Shown piece by piece: positions 17,821 to 26,835 of a stretch of DNA of 64,000 bases. Source of the DNA: Meishania sp964351985 (lineage in GTDB: Bacteria; Bacteroidota; Bacteroidia; Flavobacteriales; Flavobacteriaceae); NCBI GenBank assembly GCA_964351985.1, contig CAYGPR010000017.1:1-64000 (forward strand), given 5' to 3'. Position 1 is the stretch's first letter, and the number at the start of each line of letters is the position of its first letter. A program made the translations under genes and the position numbers. Under the pieces are notes generated by a model. That model was given only the letters and a program-made list of their open reading frames with translations. It did not search any database and was not told the origin of the DNA.

Positions 17821-18471
17821 CTATATTTTACCCATTTTCTGCATTACGAAGAGTATGGCGATAGGTACGAGCAATAAAATGACCATCAAGGTTTCAGTAA
17901 ACAGTAGGTCCGGTTTAAAAAGTAAGGTGGTCGCAAAACCACCGATGGCGCCCCCAAAGTGGGCCGTATGGCCAATATTGCCCAATCGGCTTTTCATACC
18001 ATAAATAGAATATAATAAATACCCAATACCAAGAATATAGGCAGGAATCGGTATGGGAATAAACATTAGGTAAAGGCTCATACTCGGCTCCAATAAAATT
18101 GCAGCATACAGAACACCGGTTACGGCACCACTCGCCCCTACCGCACTGTAATATGGTTCATCTTTATGAAAGAACAGCGCCAACAAACTTCCCGCAACCA
18201 AACTGATAAAATATATAATCAAGAATTTACCGGCCCCGAACCAGTTGATGACCCTATCGGCAAAGAAAAAGAGGGTTACCATATTGAAGAGCAAGTGGGT
18301 AAAATCTACATGTAGAAAACCAGAAGTGACCATACGCTCTTTTTGTCCACCGCGTATTGGGCCAATCCCGAATTTATAGCGTTCGAAAAAAGACTGATCG
18401 TTAAATCCTTTCAAGGAAATCAGTACGTTGGCCGCGATAATCGCAATGGTAGCAATATGTAAATCGTACAT
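17821..18471 (-). CDS. Rhomboid-family intramembrane serine protease
   Basis: A 216-residue protein with six or so membrane helices. Catalytic Ser114 lies in GASG (112-115) and the partner His171 in AHFGG; HVDFTHLLFN (54-63) holds the conserved HxxxxHLxxN element. It cleaves membrane proteins within or next to the bilayer; substrates are unknown. I chose the ATG at 18471 because the upstream in-frame ATG at 18537 would run across the divergent acyltransferase start and add a polar, unconserved leader. Confidence 0.9.
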   Translation of the reverse strand: MYDLHIATIAIIAANVLISLKGFNDQSFFERYKFGIGPIRGGQKERMVTSGFLHVDFTHLLFNMVTLFFFADRVINWFGAGKFLIIYFISLVAGSLLALFFHKDEPYYSAVGASGAVTGVLYAAILLEPSMSLYLMFIPIPIPAYILGIGYLLYSIYGMKSRLGNIGHTAHFGGAIGGFATTLLFKPDLLFTETLMVILLLVPIAILFVMQKMGKI

Positions 18472-18504
18472 AGAGGTAAACTTAGCTTTGGTGTCAAATA
18501 TAGC

Positions 18505-18512
18505 TATATTTG
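18505..18512 (+). promoter_or_regulatory. -7-like box TATATTTG for the acyltransferase
   Basis: TAnnTTTG match 19 bases before the ATG at 18532. A TTTG at 18487-18490 is closer than the usual 19-21-base spacing. Confidence 0.4.
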
Positions 18513-18531
18513 CACATTGATAGGTCATTGC

Positions 18532-19434
18532 ATGCAACTACTCGTCTTTATTCTGGTCTACCCCATCATTTGGCTTATTTCCATTTTACCCTATCGCCTT
18601 TTTTATGGTTTTTCCGATGTTGTTTACTTTTTGATCTATCGGGTGTTCGGGTATCGAAAAAAAGTAGTGAGGGAGAATTTGAACCTTGTTTTTCCCGATA
18701 AATCCGAGACCGAACTTAAATCAATTGAAAAGAAGTTCTACAAACATATGTGCGATATGTTTCTTGAAATGGTAAAGACGATGAATCTCTCCAAAGAAGA
18801 TATTAAAAAAAGATATCACATTACCAATGTAGAGGTGATTCAGAAAATTGAAAAGGAAAAGAGCATTTTGGTGCCCTGCTCGCACTATGCCAATTGGGAA
18901 TGGAACGTTAGTTTAAACCTTTACGTAAAAAGCAAAGGTTATGCAGTATACCAAAAGGTGGCGAACAAATATTTCGACAAGATGGTCAAAGATTTGCGTT
19001 CAAGATGGAATACTACCCTCATTACTACACACGAAACCGTAAAAACGGTCATTCGGAACGAAAAAAATGGCATCACGAGTATTTACGGCATGGTCAGTGA
19101 CCAATCGCCCATGGTTGTGCACGCGCATTATTGGGACAAATTCATGGACATTACCGTGCCCATTTATAATGGTACCGAAACCTTGGCCAGAAAACTGGAC
19201 TTGGCGGTGGTTTTCTTAAAGGTATCAAAGGTCAAAAGAGGATATTACCAAGCAGAGTTCATACCGATTACGGTATCCGGCAAAAAAACCAAACCCAATG
19301 AAATTACCAAAAAGTTTATCGCACTGACCGAAGAACAAATCAGAGAACGCCCTGAACATTATCTGTGGACCCATAAACGTTGGAAACATCGCGATAAAGT
19401 ACCGGAAGAGTATGCCTCAAATTCCAAATCTTGA
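18532..19434 (+). CDS. LpxL/HtrB-family lysophospholipid (lipid A) acyltransferase
   Basis: A 300-residue protein with an N-terminal membrane anchor (about 5-37) and the acyltransferase HxxxxE motif SHYANWE (His118, Glu123). The SDQSP and later YLWTHKRWK motifs are characteristic of the LPLAT family that adds secondary acyl chains to lipid A. It acts at the inner-membrane inner face. The ATG at 18532 is preferred over an in-frame TTG five codons upstream. Flavobacteria usually have more than one homologue and some act on other lipids, so lipid A is the likely but not certain target. Confidence 0.88.
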   Translation: MQLLVFILVYPIIWLISILPYRLFYGFSDVVYFLIYRVFGYRKKVVRENLNLVFPDKSETELKSIEKKFYKHMCDMFLEMVKTMNLSKEDIKKRYHITNVEVIQKIEKEKSILVPCSHYANWEWNVSLNLYVKSKGYAVYQKVANKYFDKMVKDLRSRWNTTLITTHETVKTVIRNEKNGITSIYGMVSDQSPMVVHAHYWDKFMDITVPIYNGTETLARKLDLAVVFLKVSKVKRGYYQAEFIPITVSGKKTKPNEITKKFIALTEEQIRERPEHYLWTHKRWKHRDKVPEEYASNSKS

Positions 19435-19561
19435 AATTCCAAATTCCAAAGTATCGGATTGGTATTTTATACTGGGTTCCGACTTTGGTTTTGTAGCCGG
19501 TTTTTTTAGTAGAACCAAGCAATCTTTAGACTTCCCTTTAAACCTTTCCGTTAAAAACGTA

Positions 19562-19602
19562 TTTACTCGATAATCGAGATTAAATGCCCCGATGTTGTTT
19601 AC
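19562..19602. repeat. Dispersed palindromic element, copy 1
   Basis: TTTACTCGATAATCGAGAT contains CTCGAT and ATCGAG around one base. An almost identical stretch occurs at 53412, and similarity continues for about 20 more bases (TAAATG, then CCGA, GTT). Lies between two plus-strand genes. Confidence 0.5.
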
Positions 19603-19706
19603 TATTTCGAAAAGAGCGGGTTAAGGTTCAAAGCCGATAAAAAACGAATTATTTCAAAATACTATCTTAGTACAATAAAGATATTTTTCCGAATAAAAAC
19701 CGACCG

Positions 19707-20696
19707 ATGGAAATATTGGAATCACTCTACAATGAGATTATTGGTTTTTTGGGAATTTCCCAAGCTTGGGGAATTCTAAAATCAGGCGATTATAGTGCTT
19801 TTAGAACCTATGATGGCGTGGTCTCGCTTATTTATCCGATAGTACCTCTTCTTCTAATTTTGGAATTTATTTTGGGATTGATCTACAAAAAGCCGGACAC
19901 CAAGGTTTACAAGGTCAATTTTTTGATCTATGTATTCAATCGGTTTATCGGTAGGTTCATTGCAATCGCCATGGTCACTTATCTAATCGGGCTTTTACAA
20001 CCATACGCTCCTTTTCAGACCAGTTTAAAATGGTATTGGTTCGTTTATGGCTATATTATATGGGAGTTTGCGCATTTCGTTTATCACTACCTCGGTCATA
20101 AAGTACGGCTTTTTTGGTGCCTGCATTCTACGCACCATGCACCTGAAAATATGAATCTTTCTGTAACGTATGCCCATTTTTTCCTGGAAGCTCCGTATGC
20201 CGATACCATTCGCACCAGCATCTGTATTATAGCAGGTCTGCAGCCCGAGCTTTTGTTCATTATCATGTTTATCGACGGTACGTATGGGGGATTGATTCAT
20301 TTGGGCGAAAACGTCATCAAAGACGGAAGGTTTGGCATTTTAGGAAAATTTATCCTAACCCCTTCGCACCATCGTGTGCACCATGCGAGAAATCCATTGT
20401 ACATGGATACTAATTTCTGCAACCTGCTCAATATATGGGATCGCGTTTTCGGAACGTATCAAGAAGAACAAAAGGAAATCAAAATAGAATACGGAATTAC
20501 CCGGAAAATGGATTCAGGAAACTTTATCGATGTCTATTTCGGGGAAATTTTGGCTTTGGCAAAAGATGTTGCAAAAGCGCCCGGTTTTACAAATAAGATC
20601 AAATACATATTTATGCCTCCCGGGTGGCACCATAACGGCGAGCATCAGACGGCCAAGTTAGTTCGTGGAAAATATCTTAAAAGGCTCACACCTTAA
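19707..20696 (+). CDS. Sterol desaturase/fatty acid hydroxylase-family protein
   Basis: A 329-residue membrane di-iron enzyme. Histidine clusters are in the right order: HFVYHYLGH (123-131), HSTHH (140-144) and HHRVHH (221-226), with four or five hydrophobic spans. The family hydroxylates or desaturates lipids, including sterols, alkylglycerols and fatty acyl chains. In a flavobacterium a fatty acyl or sphingolipid-like target is more likely than a sterol, but that is inference. Preceded by an acyltransferase gene after a 272-bp gap. Confidence 0.87.
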   Translation: MEILESLYNEIIGFLGISQAWGILKSGDYSAFRTYDGVVSLIYPIVPLLLILEFILGLIYKKPDTKVYKVNFLIYVFNRFIGRFIAIAMVTYLIGLLQPYAPFQTSLKWYWFVYGYIIWEFAHFVYHYLGHKVRLFWCLHSTHHAPENMNLSVTYAHFFLEAPYADTIRTSICIIAGLQPELLFIIMFIDGTYGGLIHLGENVIKDGRFGILGKFILTPSHHRVHHARNPLYMDTNFCNLLNIWDRVFGTYQEEQKEIKIEYGITRKMDSGNFIDVYFGEILALAKDVAKAPGFTNKIKYIFMPPGWHHNGEHQTAKLVRGKYLKRLTP

Positions 20697-20772
20697 GATA
20701 TTGGTAGCGGCTTGTTTTATGACCATTAAGCTAAGTTTTACATTTTTTAAACTGCTTACCGCAACTGCCAAC

Positions 20773-22161
20773 TCAAATCCCCGCGACCTCTTTGATTTCC
20801 GAAATAATCCGATCCCCGAGCGCATCAGCTTCCTGCTGACTTTTCGCTTCCGTATAGATACGAATGATCGGCTCGGTATTCGATTTTCGAAGGTGTACCC
20901 AATTTTCCGGAAAATCTATTTTCACGCCGTCGATGGTTGAAATATCCTCATCCTTGTATTTTTCCGCCATAGTTTTGAGAATGCCGTCGACATCCAGACC
21001 TGGAGTCAGTTCGATTTTTTTCTTTCCCATAAAATAAGAAGGATAGCTGGCCCGAAGATCTGCTACGGTTCCGCCTTTTTCCGCCATCAGCATTAAAAAT
21101 AAAGCTGTTCCTACAAATGAATCACGACCATAATGGCTTTCGGGATAGATGATGCCCCCATTGCCTTCACCACCGATAATGGCATTATTGGCCTTCATTT
21201 TTGTTACTACATTGACTTCGCCCACAGCAGCGGATTCGTATGTACCCCCATGTTTTTCGGTAATGTCTCGTAAAGCACGCGAAGATGATAGGTTTGAAAC
21301 TGTGTTTCCTTTTGATTTACCGAGAACGTAATCCGCACAGGCGACCAAAGTGTATTCCTCACCGAACATTTCACCATCGTTACTGATAAAGGCCAAGCGA
21401 TCTACATCGGGGTCGACCACGATTCCGAAATCGGCTTTTTCTTTGACGACCAATTCGCAGATATCGCCCAGATGCTCTTTCAAAGGTTCGGGATTATGTG
21501 GAAAATGACCTGTTGGGTCGCAATACAACTTTACAACTTCGACACCTAATGCATCTAAAAGTTTTGGAATGGCGATACCTCCAGTAGAATTGACACCGTC
21601 TACAACAACCTTGAATTTGGCATTTTTAATAGTGTCCGCATCCACTAAAGAAAGGTTCAATACTTCATCGATATGAATGTCAATGTAGGAATCATTCTTT
21701 ACAATGGTGCCCAAATCATCGACTTCACAAAAATCAAAATCCTCTTTTTCGGCGATTTCCAAGATCTTGGCTCCTTGGGCGGCATCTAAAAACTCTCCTT
21801 TTTCGTTCAGGAGTTTTAACGCGTTCCATTGTTTGGGGTTATGGCTTGCTGTCAGAATGATGCCCCCATCAGCATTTTCCAAAGGGACAGCGATTTCAAC
21901 GGTTGGCGTGGTGGAAAGATCCAGATCGATAACATCGATACCCAATCCGACTAAAGTTGAGACCACTAGATTCTGAATCATTTCCCCAGAAAGGCGGGCA
22001 TCACGCCCGATGACCACTTTCAAATCATTTTTGTTCGAATACTCCTTCAACCAAATACCATAGGCCGCCGCAAATTTCACCGCATCTATGGGGGTCAGAT
22101 TATCGCCCGGTTTGCCTCCAATGGTTCCACGTATTCCTGAAATCGATTTGATGAGTGTCAT
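20773..22161 (-). CDS. glmM: Phosphoglucosamine mutase
   Basis: A 462-residue alpha-D-phosphohexomutase, expected to convert glucosamine-6-phosphate to glucosamine-1-phosphate for cell-wall and LPS synthesis. The phosphoserine loop TASHNP (Ser106), the metal site DPDVDR (250-255) and the C-terminal phosphate loop RKSNTEP are all present. The Bacteroidota single-copy homologue is generally called GlmM, but a phosphomannomutase activity cannot be excluded from sequence alone. Confidence 0.88.
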   Translation of the reverse strand: MTLIKSISGIRGTIGGKPGDNLTPIDAVKFAAAYGIWLKEYSNKNDLKVVIGRDARLSGEMIQNLVVSTLVGLGIDVIDLDLSTTPTVEIAVPLENADGGIILTASHNPKQWNALKLLNEKGEFLDAAQGAKILEIAEKEDFDFCEVDDLGTIVKNDSYIDIHIDEVLNLSLVDADTIKNAKFKVVVDGVNSTGGIAIPKLLDALGVEVVKLYCDPTGHFPHNPEPLKEHLGDICELVVKEKADFGIVVDPDVDRLAFISNDGEMFGEEYTLVACADYVLGKSKGNTVSNLSSSRALRDITEKHGGTYESAAVGEVNVVTKMKANNAIIGGEGNGGIIYPESHYGRDSFVGTALFLMLMAEKGGTVADLRASYPSYFMGKKKIELTPGLDVDGILKTMAEKYKDEDISTIDGVKIDFPENWVHLRKSNTEPIIRIYTEAKSQQEADALGDRIISEIKEVAGI

Positions 22162-22180
22162 AAGTCTTGAAAAGTTTTTG

Positions 22181-22188
22181 CAAATATA
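22181..22188 (-). promoter_or_regulatory. -7-like box TATATTTG upstream of glmM
   Basis: TAnnTTTG on the minus strand, 19 bases before the glmM ATG; -33 not clear. Confidence 0.4.
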
Positions 22189-22228
22189 AACGGTTGCGAT
22201 ATAAACCTATTGCGCTTCTTTGTAAATT

Positions 22229-22819
22229 ATGCCAATGAATTTTTTGGCACATATTTATCTCTCCTTCGGAGATGATGAAATTACCCTTGGAAATTTTATT
22301 GCCGATAGTATTCGCGGCAACAGGTTCAAGCATCTTCCGGCGAGGGTTCAGCAAGGCATTGTTTTGCATCGCGATATCGATACCTATACCGATGCTCACC
22401 ATATTCCTAAAATTAGCAGTAAACGTCTACATAAAAACTACAGTCATTATAGTCGGGTAATCGTTGATATTTTTTATGACCACTTTTTGGCCAAAAACTG
22501 GAATTCCTATTCCGATACACCTTTGGATGTTTTCGTAGAGCACTTCTATGATTTGTTAGAGGGCAACTACGAAATACTGCCCGATGGGGTAAAACGGATG
22601 ATGCCTTATATGATAGCCGATAATTGGATCTATAACTATTCCAAAATGGAAGGTATCGGCCGCGTGCTGAACGGAATGAACCGCAGAACAAAAAACAAAT
22701 CCAAAATGAACTTTGCCATCTTGGACCTTGAGGAACACTACGAGGCTTTCGAAAGCGAGTTTATCGAATTTTTTGAAGAATTGATTATCTTTTCCCGCCA
22801 GAAATATATATCCCTATGA
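22229..22819 (+). CDS. Acyl carrier protein phosphodiesterase-like (AcpH, DUF479)
   Basis: A 196-residue protein (ATG at 22229; ATG at 22235 giving MNFLAHIYL is equally possible and closer to family practice). NFLAHIYLS, GNFIADSIRG and HRDIDTYTD match the AcpH family, distantly HD-fold, which removes the phosphopantetheine arm from acyl carrier protein in E. coli. The His and Asp residues of the HRDID motif are likely metal ligands. It overlaps the ggt start by four bases, so the two are coupled. Confidence 0.87.
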   Translation: MPMNFLAHIYLSFGDDEITLGNFIADSIRGNRFKHLPARVQQGIVLHRDIDTYTDAHHIPKISSKRLHKNYSHYSRVIVDIFYDHFLAKNWNSYSDTPLDVFVEHFYDLLEGNYEILPDGVKRMMPYMIADNWIYNYSKMEGIGRVLNGMNRRTKNKSKMNFAILDLEEHYEAFESEFIEFFEELIIFSRQKYISL

Positions 22820-24501
22820 AGAAAATTTTATTCCTGCTACTTCCCCTAATACTCTTTATAAATTGTAAAAAACAGCCAGCCACACCGACTGGGTTGGTCA
22901 CCGAAAATGCAATGGTCGTTTCGGCCCGCGTAGAAGCTTCCCAAATAGGGTCCGAGATTTTGGCCAAGGGCGGTAATGCCTTCGATGCCATGGTCGCCAC
23001 AGAAATGGCTTTAGCAGTTACCTACCCTTTCGCAGGAAACTTGGGTGGTGGAGGATTCATGGTGTACCGTAAGGCAAATGGCGATGTCGGAGGAATCGAT
23101 TACCGTGAAAAGGCACCCTTATCGGCCCATAAGGACATGTATTTAGATTCCCTTGGAAATGTGATTCCCGACATGAGTACCAAAGGCGCTACCTCGGTCG
23201 GCGTTCCTGGAACTATTGCCGGAATCTTCGAGGTACATGAAAAATTCGGTTCGCTTCCTATGAAAGAATTACTCGCCCCGGTGATCGCTTTGGCCGAAAA
23301 GGGAGTCGTGGTAACCGAAAACCAGGCCAAGCGCTTCGATAATTATCGGGAATCAATTCTTGAAGTCAACGGTGGAATAACCAGTTTCCCCATCGGATGC
23401 AGGGCTGGCGACACGCTAAAATATCCAGTTTTAGCGAATACGCTCAGAAGAATTTCAAAAGAGGGCCGTGACGGATTTTATAAAGGGGAGACTGCCCAAA
23501 TTCTGTCCAAGTTTGTTCAGGAAAAAGGTGGTTTTATTGCCGAGGAAGATTTGGCAAAATACGAAGCCAAATGGCGACAGCCCATCATTTTCAATTATAA
23601 GGATTTAAGGATAATTTCCATGAGTCCGCCCAGTAGCGGCGGGGTTACAATAAATCAAATTTTCAAGATGATGGAGCCTTATGAGGTATCGGAATTCGGA
23701 CACAATTCAGCAAAAACGATACAATTGTTCACAGAAGCTTCTCGTAGAGCCTATGCTGATCGAAATTATTTTTTGGGAGACCCCGATTTTGTTGAAATTC
23801 CGTTGGATGTACTTTTGAGTCCATCCTATTTAAAGGAAAGAATGGAAAATTTCTCCTTTGATTCGGCAAGCAAATCGGCCGATGTCAGTCATGGGGAAAT
23901 CGAGATTTTAGAAAGTATGGAAACGACACACTACTCTATTGTCGATGCCGATGGAAACGCCGTTTCTGTAACCACAACCTTGAACGGGGCCTATGGCTCT
24001 AAACTCTATTGCGACGAACTGGGCTTCTTTCTCAACAACGAAATGGACGATTTCAGTGCCAAGCCCGGTGTGCCCAACATGTTCGGACTCATAGGTGCCG
24101 AAGCGAACAGTATAGCACCCGAAAAAAGGATGCTCAGCAGCATGACCCCGACAATCGTTGAAAAAGACGGACAGTTATATATGGTGGTGGGTACCCCTGG
24201 AGGTTCCACCATCATTACGGCGGTCGCTCAAACGATTCTGAACACTTATGAATTTGATATGAGTATGCAGGATGCGGTAAACGCTCCGCGTTTTCATCAT
24301 CAATGGTTACCGGACATGGTCATCTTCGAACCCAAAGGTTTTTCGGACGCCCTTAAAAAAGAACTGGAAACGAAAGGCTATATCATCAATCAAGACCGTA
24401 CTCCGATTATTGGTAAGGTAGACGCTATTCGGATAATGCCCGACGGTCGCCTAGAAGGTGGTGCCGATAAACGTGGGGATGATGCCGCGGTGGGATTCTA
24501 A
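22816..24501 (+). CDS. ggt: Gamma-glutamyltransferase
   Basis: A 561-residue precursor with a lipoprotein-type signal (Cys17 in FINC). It self-cleaves before a Thr; the ETTHYSIVDADGNAVSV segment places the nucleophile at Thr370. GNLGGGGF, PPSSGG and the later GTPGGSTIITAV motif line the glutamyl pocket. It hydrolyses or transfers the gamma-glutamyl group of glutathione and related peptides in the periplasm or at the surface. The four-base overlap with the acpH-like gene and five-base gap to the next gene suggest one operon. Confidence 0.95.
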   Translation: MKKILFLLLPLILFINCKKQPATPTGLVTENAMVVSARVEASQIGSEILAKGGNAFDAMVATEMALAVTYPFAGNLGGGGFMVYRKANGDVGGIDYREKAPLSAHKDMYLDSLGNVIPDMSTKGATSVGVPGTIAGIFEVHEKFGSLPMKELLAPVIALAEKGVVVTENQAKRFDNYRESILEVNGGITSFPIGCRAGDTLKYPVLANTLRRISKEGRDGFYKGETAQILSKFVQEKGGFIAEEDLAKYEAKWRQPIIFNYKDLRIISMSPPSSGGVTINQIFKMMEPYEVSEFGHNSAKTIQLFTEASRRAYADRNYFLGDPDFVEIPLDVLLSPSYLKERMENFSFDSASKSADVSHGEIEILESMETTHYSIVDADGNAVSVTTTLNGAYGSKLYCDELGFFLNNEMDDFSAKPGVPNMFGLIGAEANSIAPEKRMLSSMTPTIVEKDGQLYMVVGTPGGSTIITAVAQTILNTYEFDMSMQDAVNAPRFHHQWLPDMVIFEPKGFSDALKKELETKGYIINQDRTPIIGKVDAIRIMPDGRLEGGADKRGDDAAVGF

Positions 24502-24506
24502 ATGGA

Positions 24507-25220
24507 ATGAAGAAACTTCTAAAAGTACTTTTTAAAATTACAGTTGGGCTGGTAGCTTTCGTATTGTTAGCATTTGGAATTCTATATGCAATGTACGACC
24601 AAAAACTTCCCGAGGGAAAATCTGGAGAAGAAGCAGATTCATTGGCAGCAAACATGCTTAAGAGTTTGGACTACGAGGCGTATCAAAAAACCCGCTTTCT
24701 GGAATGGTCCTTCGCCGGGGGCTCCCATAATTATAAATGGGATAAACAAAATGGAAAAGTGGAAGTAAAATGGAGCCACTACACCGTAAACCTCAATCTT
24801 GGCAATGCTTCGAAAAGCTTAGCTTTCAAAGACAACTTGAAAGTAGTCGATAATTCCAAGAAAGAATTAATAGAAACTGCCACCAACTATTTTAACAATG
24901 ATTCTTTTTGGCTTGTCGCCCCGTTCAAAGTTTTTGATACCGGTACCAAACGTGATCTGGTCATTTTAGAAGACGGTTCAAGATGTCTTTTGGTAACCTA
25001 CTCAGAAGGCGGCACCACTCCCGGCGATGCCTATTTATGGAAATTTCTACCCAATGGTTTTCCAAAGAGCTACCAAATGTGGGTCAAGATTATTCCTATT
25101 GGAGGCATTGAAGCGACATGGGAAGATTGGAAAGAATTGGATACAGGGGTTTTCTTACCTGGCTCACATAGCATTGGGCCAATGACCTTGCATATGGGCC
25201 AAGTAAAAGCTTATAATTGA
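24507..25220 (+). CDS. Membrane-anchored protein of unknown function
   Basis: A 237-residue protein with one N-terminal membrane helix (about 7-28), followed by a globular region exported to the periplasm. It has several Trp-rich stretches (FLEWSFAGGSHNYKWDK near 63-79, HYTVNLNLGN, IEATWEDWKEL near 205-215). I do not recognise the family. It begins five bases after ggt and is probably in the same operon. A homologous lipocalin-like or heme-type fold is possible but unsupported. Confidence 0.7.
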   Translation: MKKLLKVLFKITVGLVAFVLLAFGILYAMYDQKLPEGKSGEEADSLAANMLKSLDYEAYQKTRFLEWSFAGGSHNYKWDKQNGKVEVKWSHYTVNLNLGNASKSLAFKDNLKVVDNSKKELIETATNYFNNDSFWLVAPFKVFDTGTKRDLVILEDGSRCLLVTYSEGGTTPGDAYLWKFLPNGFPKSYQMWVKIIPIGGIEATWEDWKELDTGVFLPGSHSIGPMTLHMGQVKAYN

Positions 25221-25227
25221 ATTACGT

Positions 25228-26304
25228 TCAAAGTTCGGTCAACCCAAATTCATTGAGCACTATCTGCCATTCTTGGGTTTCCATTATTTCTAAAATGCGT
25301 TGTGAAATGGCCTGCTCAAGTTCCGTTTTGTCCTTCGCGATTCCGAAAGCATAGAATTGCACATCGAATTTGATGGGAAGAACCTCTATCTTGGTAAGCG
25401 ACGAATCTTGTTTTATCCGATATTTCAAAATGGGTTCGTCGTACATAAAGGCTTTAATGTCCTTCTTCCGTAATGCGCTTAAGCCTTCCTGCACATTATC
25501 GTACAATCGGACGTCGTCAAAAAAATGAGACTTTAAGAACTCGGTAGTCCCTGTATTCTTAACGGATCCTACGGTCTGCGCTTTAAACCCCGAAAAACTT
25601 TCCACATCATTGCTAAGCTCGTTTACGGTCAGGTTCGAAGCTATGCTCGCAGTGAGTCCAGAAATAAACAGCAATCCCGTAAACATTAGCAAGAGTGCCG
25701 CTACCTTACCAAAACCACTTTTTGGTGCCTTGTCGCCATAACCCACGGTTGTCAATGTGACCGCTGACCACCAGAGACCGTCCCACAGGCCTTTGATACC
25801 TGAGCGAAAATGTTCAGGATTGGCACGTTTTTCGAAATACCATCCTGCAAAACCAAAGAGAAAAATGATCCCGAAGAGCAATAGAAGTCCCCTAAGGAAA
25901 TTCATGTTAAAAAATCCCTTTAAAAACTGCATCAATTTCTGTAGGGATGAGGATTTTGCCACGGCGATCGTGGAATTGGATGCAAAAAAGGAATGGGTAA
26001 ACTCCATTTCTTTACTACGCTCGCTCGTAATGGTCAAAGGGTTGATGCTGACATCGATGGCACCCGACTTCAGGGAATCCAACATCTCTGAAAATCCCAT
26101 GGGAACCAGTTCGAATTCGAGTTCTAAATCGTTCGCAACTTTTTTCCAAAGCCATATATTGATGCCCTCCAATGACTCTCCTTCTTTAACAATAAAAGGG
26201 GGTGCCGTGGTATAACCCACTAGTAAGACGGAATCATTTTCGGACTGAGCCAAGTTGGTTTGAAAGGCAAAAACCAAAACCAGCAGTGAAATCAAGACCC
26301 TCAT
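25228..26304 (-). CDS. GluR0-like ligand-gated potassium channel
   Basis: A 358-residue protein with signal peptide (1-19). Binding-lobe halves, similar to amino-acid-binding proteins, flank a two-helix pore: S1 about 26-120, M1 about 135-156, pore loop about 172-191 with the K+ filter TTVGYGD (185-191), M2 about 200-222, S2 about 225-355. Arg95 in TITSERSKEM is placed as the ligand-carboxylate Arg, and FMYDEP (286-291) as the second-lobe acid. This matches prokaryotic glutamate receptor GluR0. The ligand is unknown. It converges with the upstream operon, seven bases from its neighbour. Confidence 0.88.
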   Translation of the reverse strand: MRVLISLLVLVFAFQTNLAQSENDSVLLVGYTTAPPFIVKEGESLEGINIWLWKKVANDLELEFELVPMGFSEMLDSLKSGAIDVSINPLTITSERSKEMEFTHSFFASNSTIAVAKSSSLQKLMQFLKGFFNMNFLRGLLLLFGIIFLFGFAGWYFEKRANPEHFRSGIKGLWDGLWWSAVTLTTVGYGDKAPKSGFGKVAALLLMFTGLLFISGLTASIASNLTVNELSNDVESFSGFKAQTVGSVKNTGTTEFLKSHFFDDVRLYDNVQEGLSALRKKDIKAFMYDEPILKYRIKQDSSLTKIEVLPIKFDVQFYAFGIAKDKTELEQAISQRILEIMETQEWQIVLNEFGLTEL

Positions 26305-26382
26305 ATACTATGTGTTTTCGGAAAATCTAAATATACAATAATTGAAAGTTAGTAGGAAAATGATGTATGGAGCTATACTTTT

Positions 26383-26835
26383 ATGGCTCCAGTAAAAAAT
26401 AGAATTATGACTATCGGGATTTTAAAGGTAAACGATATTGAAAAGTCGCTCCAAGAGGACATTGAGGAACTGTACAACCAACTGAATTCTACGATAGAAC
26501 AACTTTCCATTTTAAAAGTGCTGGAGAACAATCCGAATACTACAGTTGTATTATGTAGGGAAGAAAAAACGGTCATCGGCATTGCCATGATGGCGATGTA
26601 CAAGGTTATTTCGGGACATAAAGGCATGATCGAAGATGTGGTCGTTCATACGGGCCATAGAGGAAAAGGAATCGGTAGAAAACTAATGAAAAAACTACTT
26701 GAAGAAGCCAAAGACCGAAAATTGAGCGAAGTATTACTCTTTTCGGGCCATCATAGAAAACCGGCCATCAGCCTTTATAAAAGTTTAGGCTTTGAGTTAA
26801 AGGATAGCGGATTGTACCGTTTGATTTTGGATTAA
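26383..26835 (+). CDS. GNAT-family N-acetyltransferase
   Basis: A 150-residue acetyltransferase. VVHTGHRGKGIGRKLM (about 85-100) is the acetyl-CoA-binding R/QxxGxG/A motif, followed by the AISLYKSLGFE segment near the end. The substrate is unknown. The start could instead be the ATG at 26407. Its last four bases overlap the 3' end of the repressor gene, so the two genes converge. Confidence 0.87.
   Translation: MAPVKNRIMTIGILKVNDIEKSLQEDIEELYNQLNSTIEQLSILKVLENNPNTTVVLCREEKTVIGIAMMAMYKVISGHKGMIEDVVVHTGHRGKGIGRKLMKKLLEEAKDRKLSEVLLFSGHHRKPAISLYKSLGFELKDSGLYRLILD

Noticed and set aside
19435..19706. Possible small gene or RNA in the gap before the sterol-desaturase-family gene
   Set aside because: No open frame of quality or tRNA-like structure is seen; only the palindromic repeat stands out.
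25757..26215. A 152-codon frame opposite the channel gene
   Set aside because: The channel on the other strand has full pore and ligand motifs; this frame has none.
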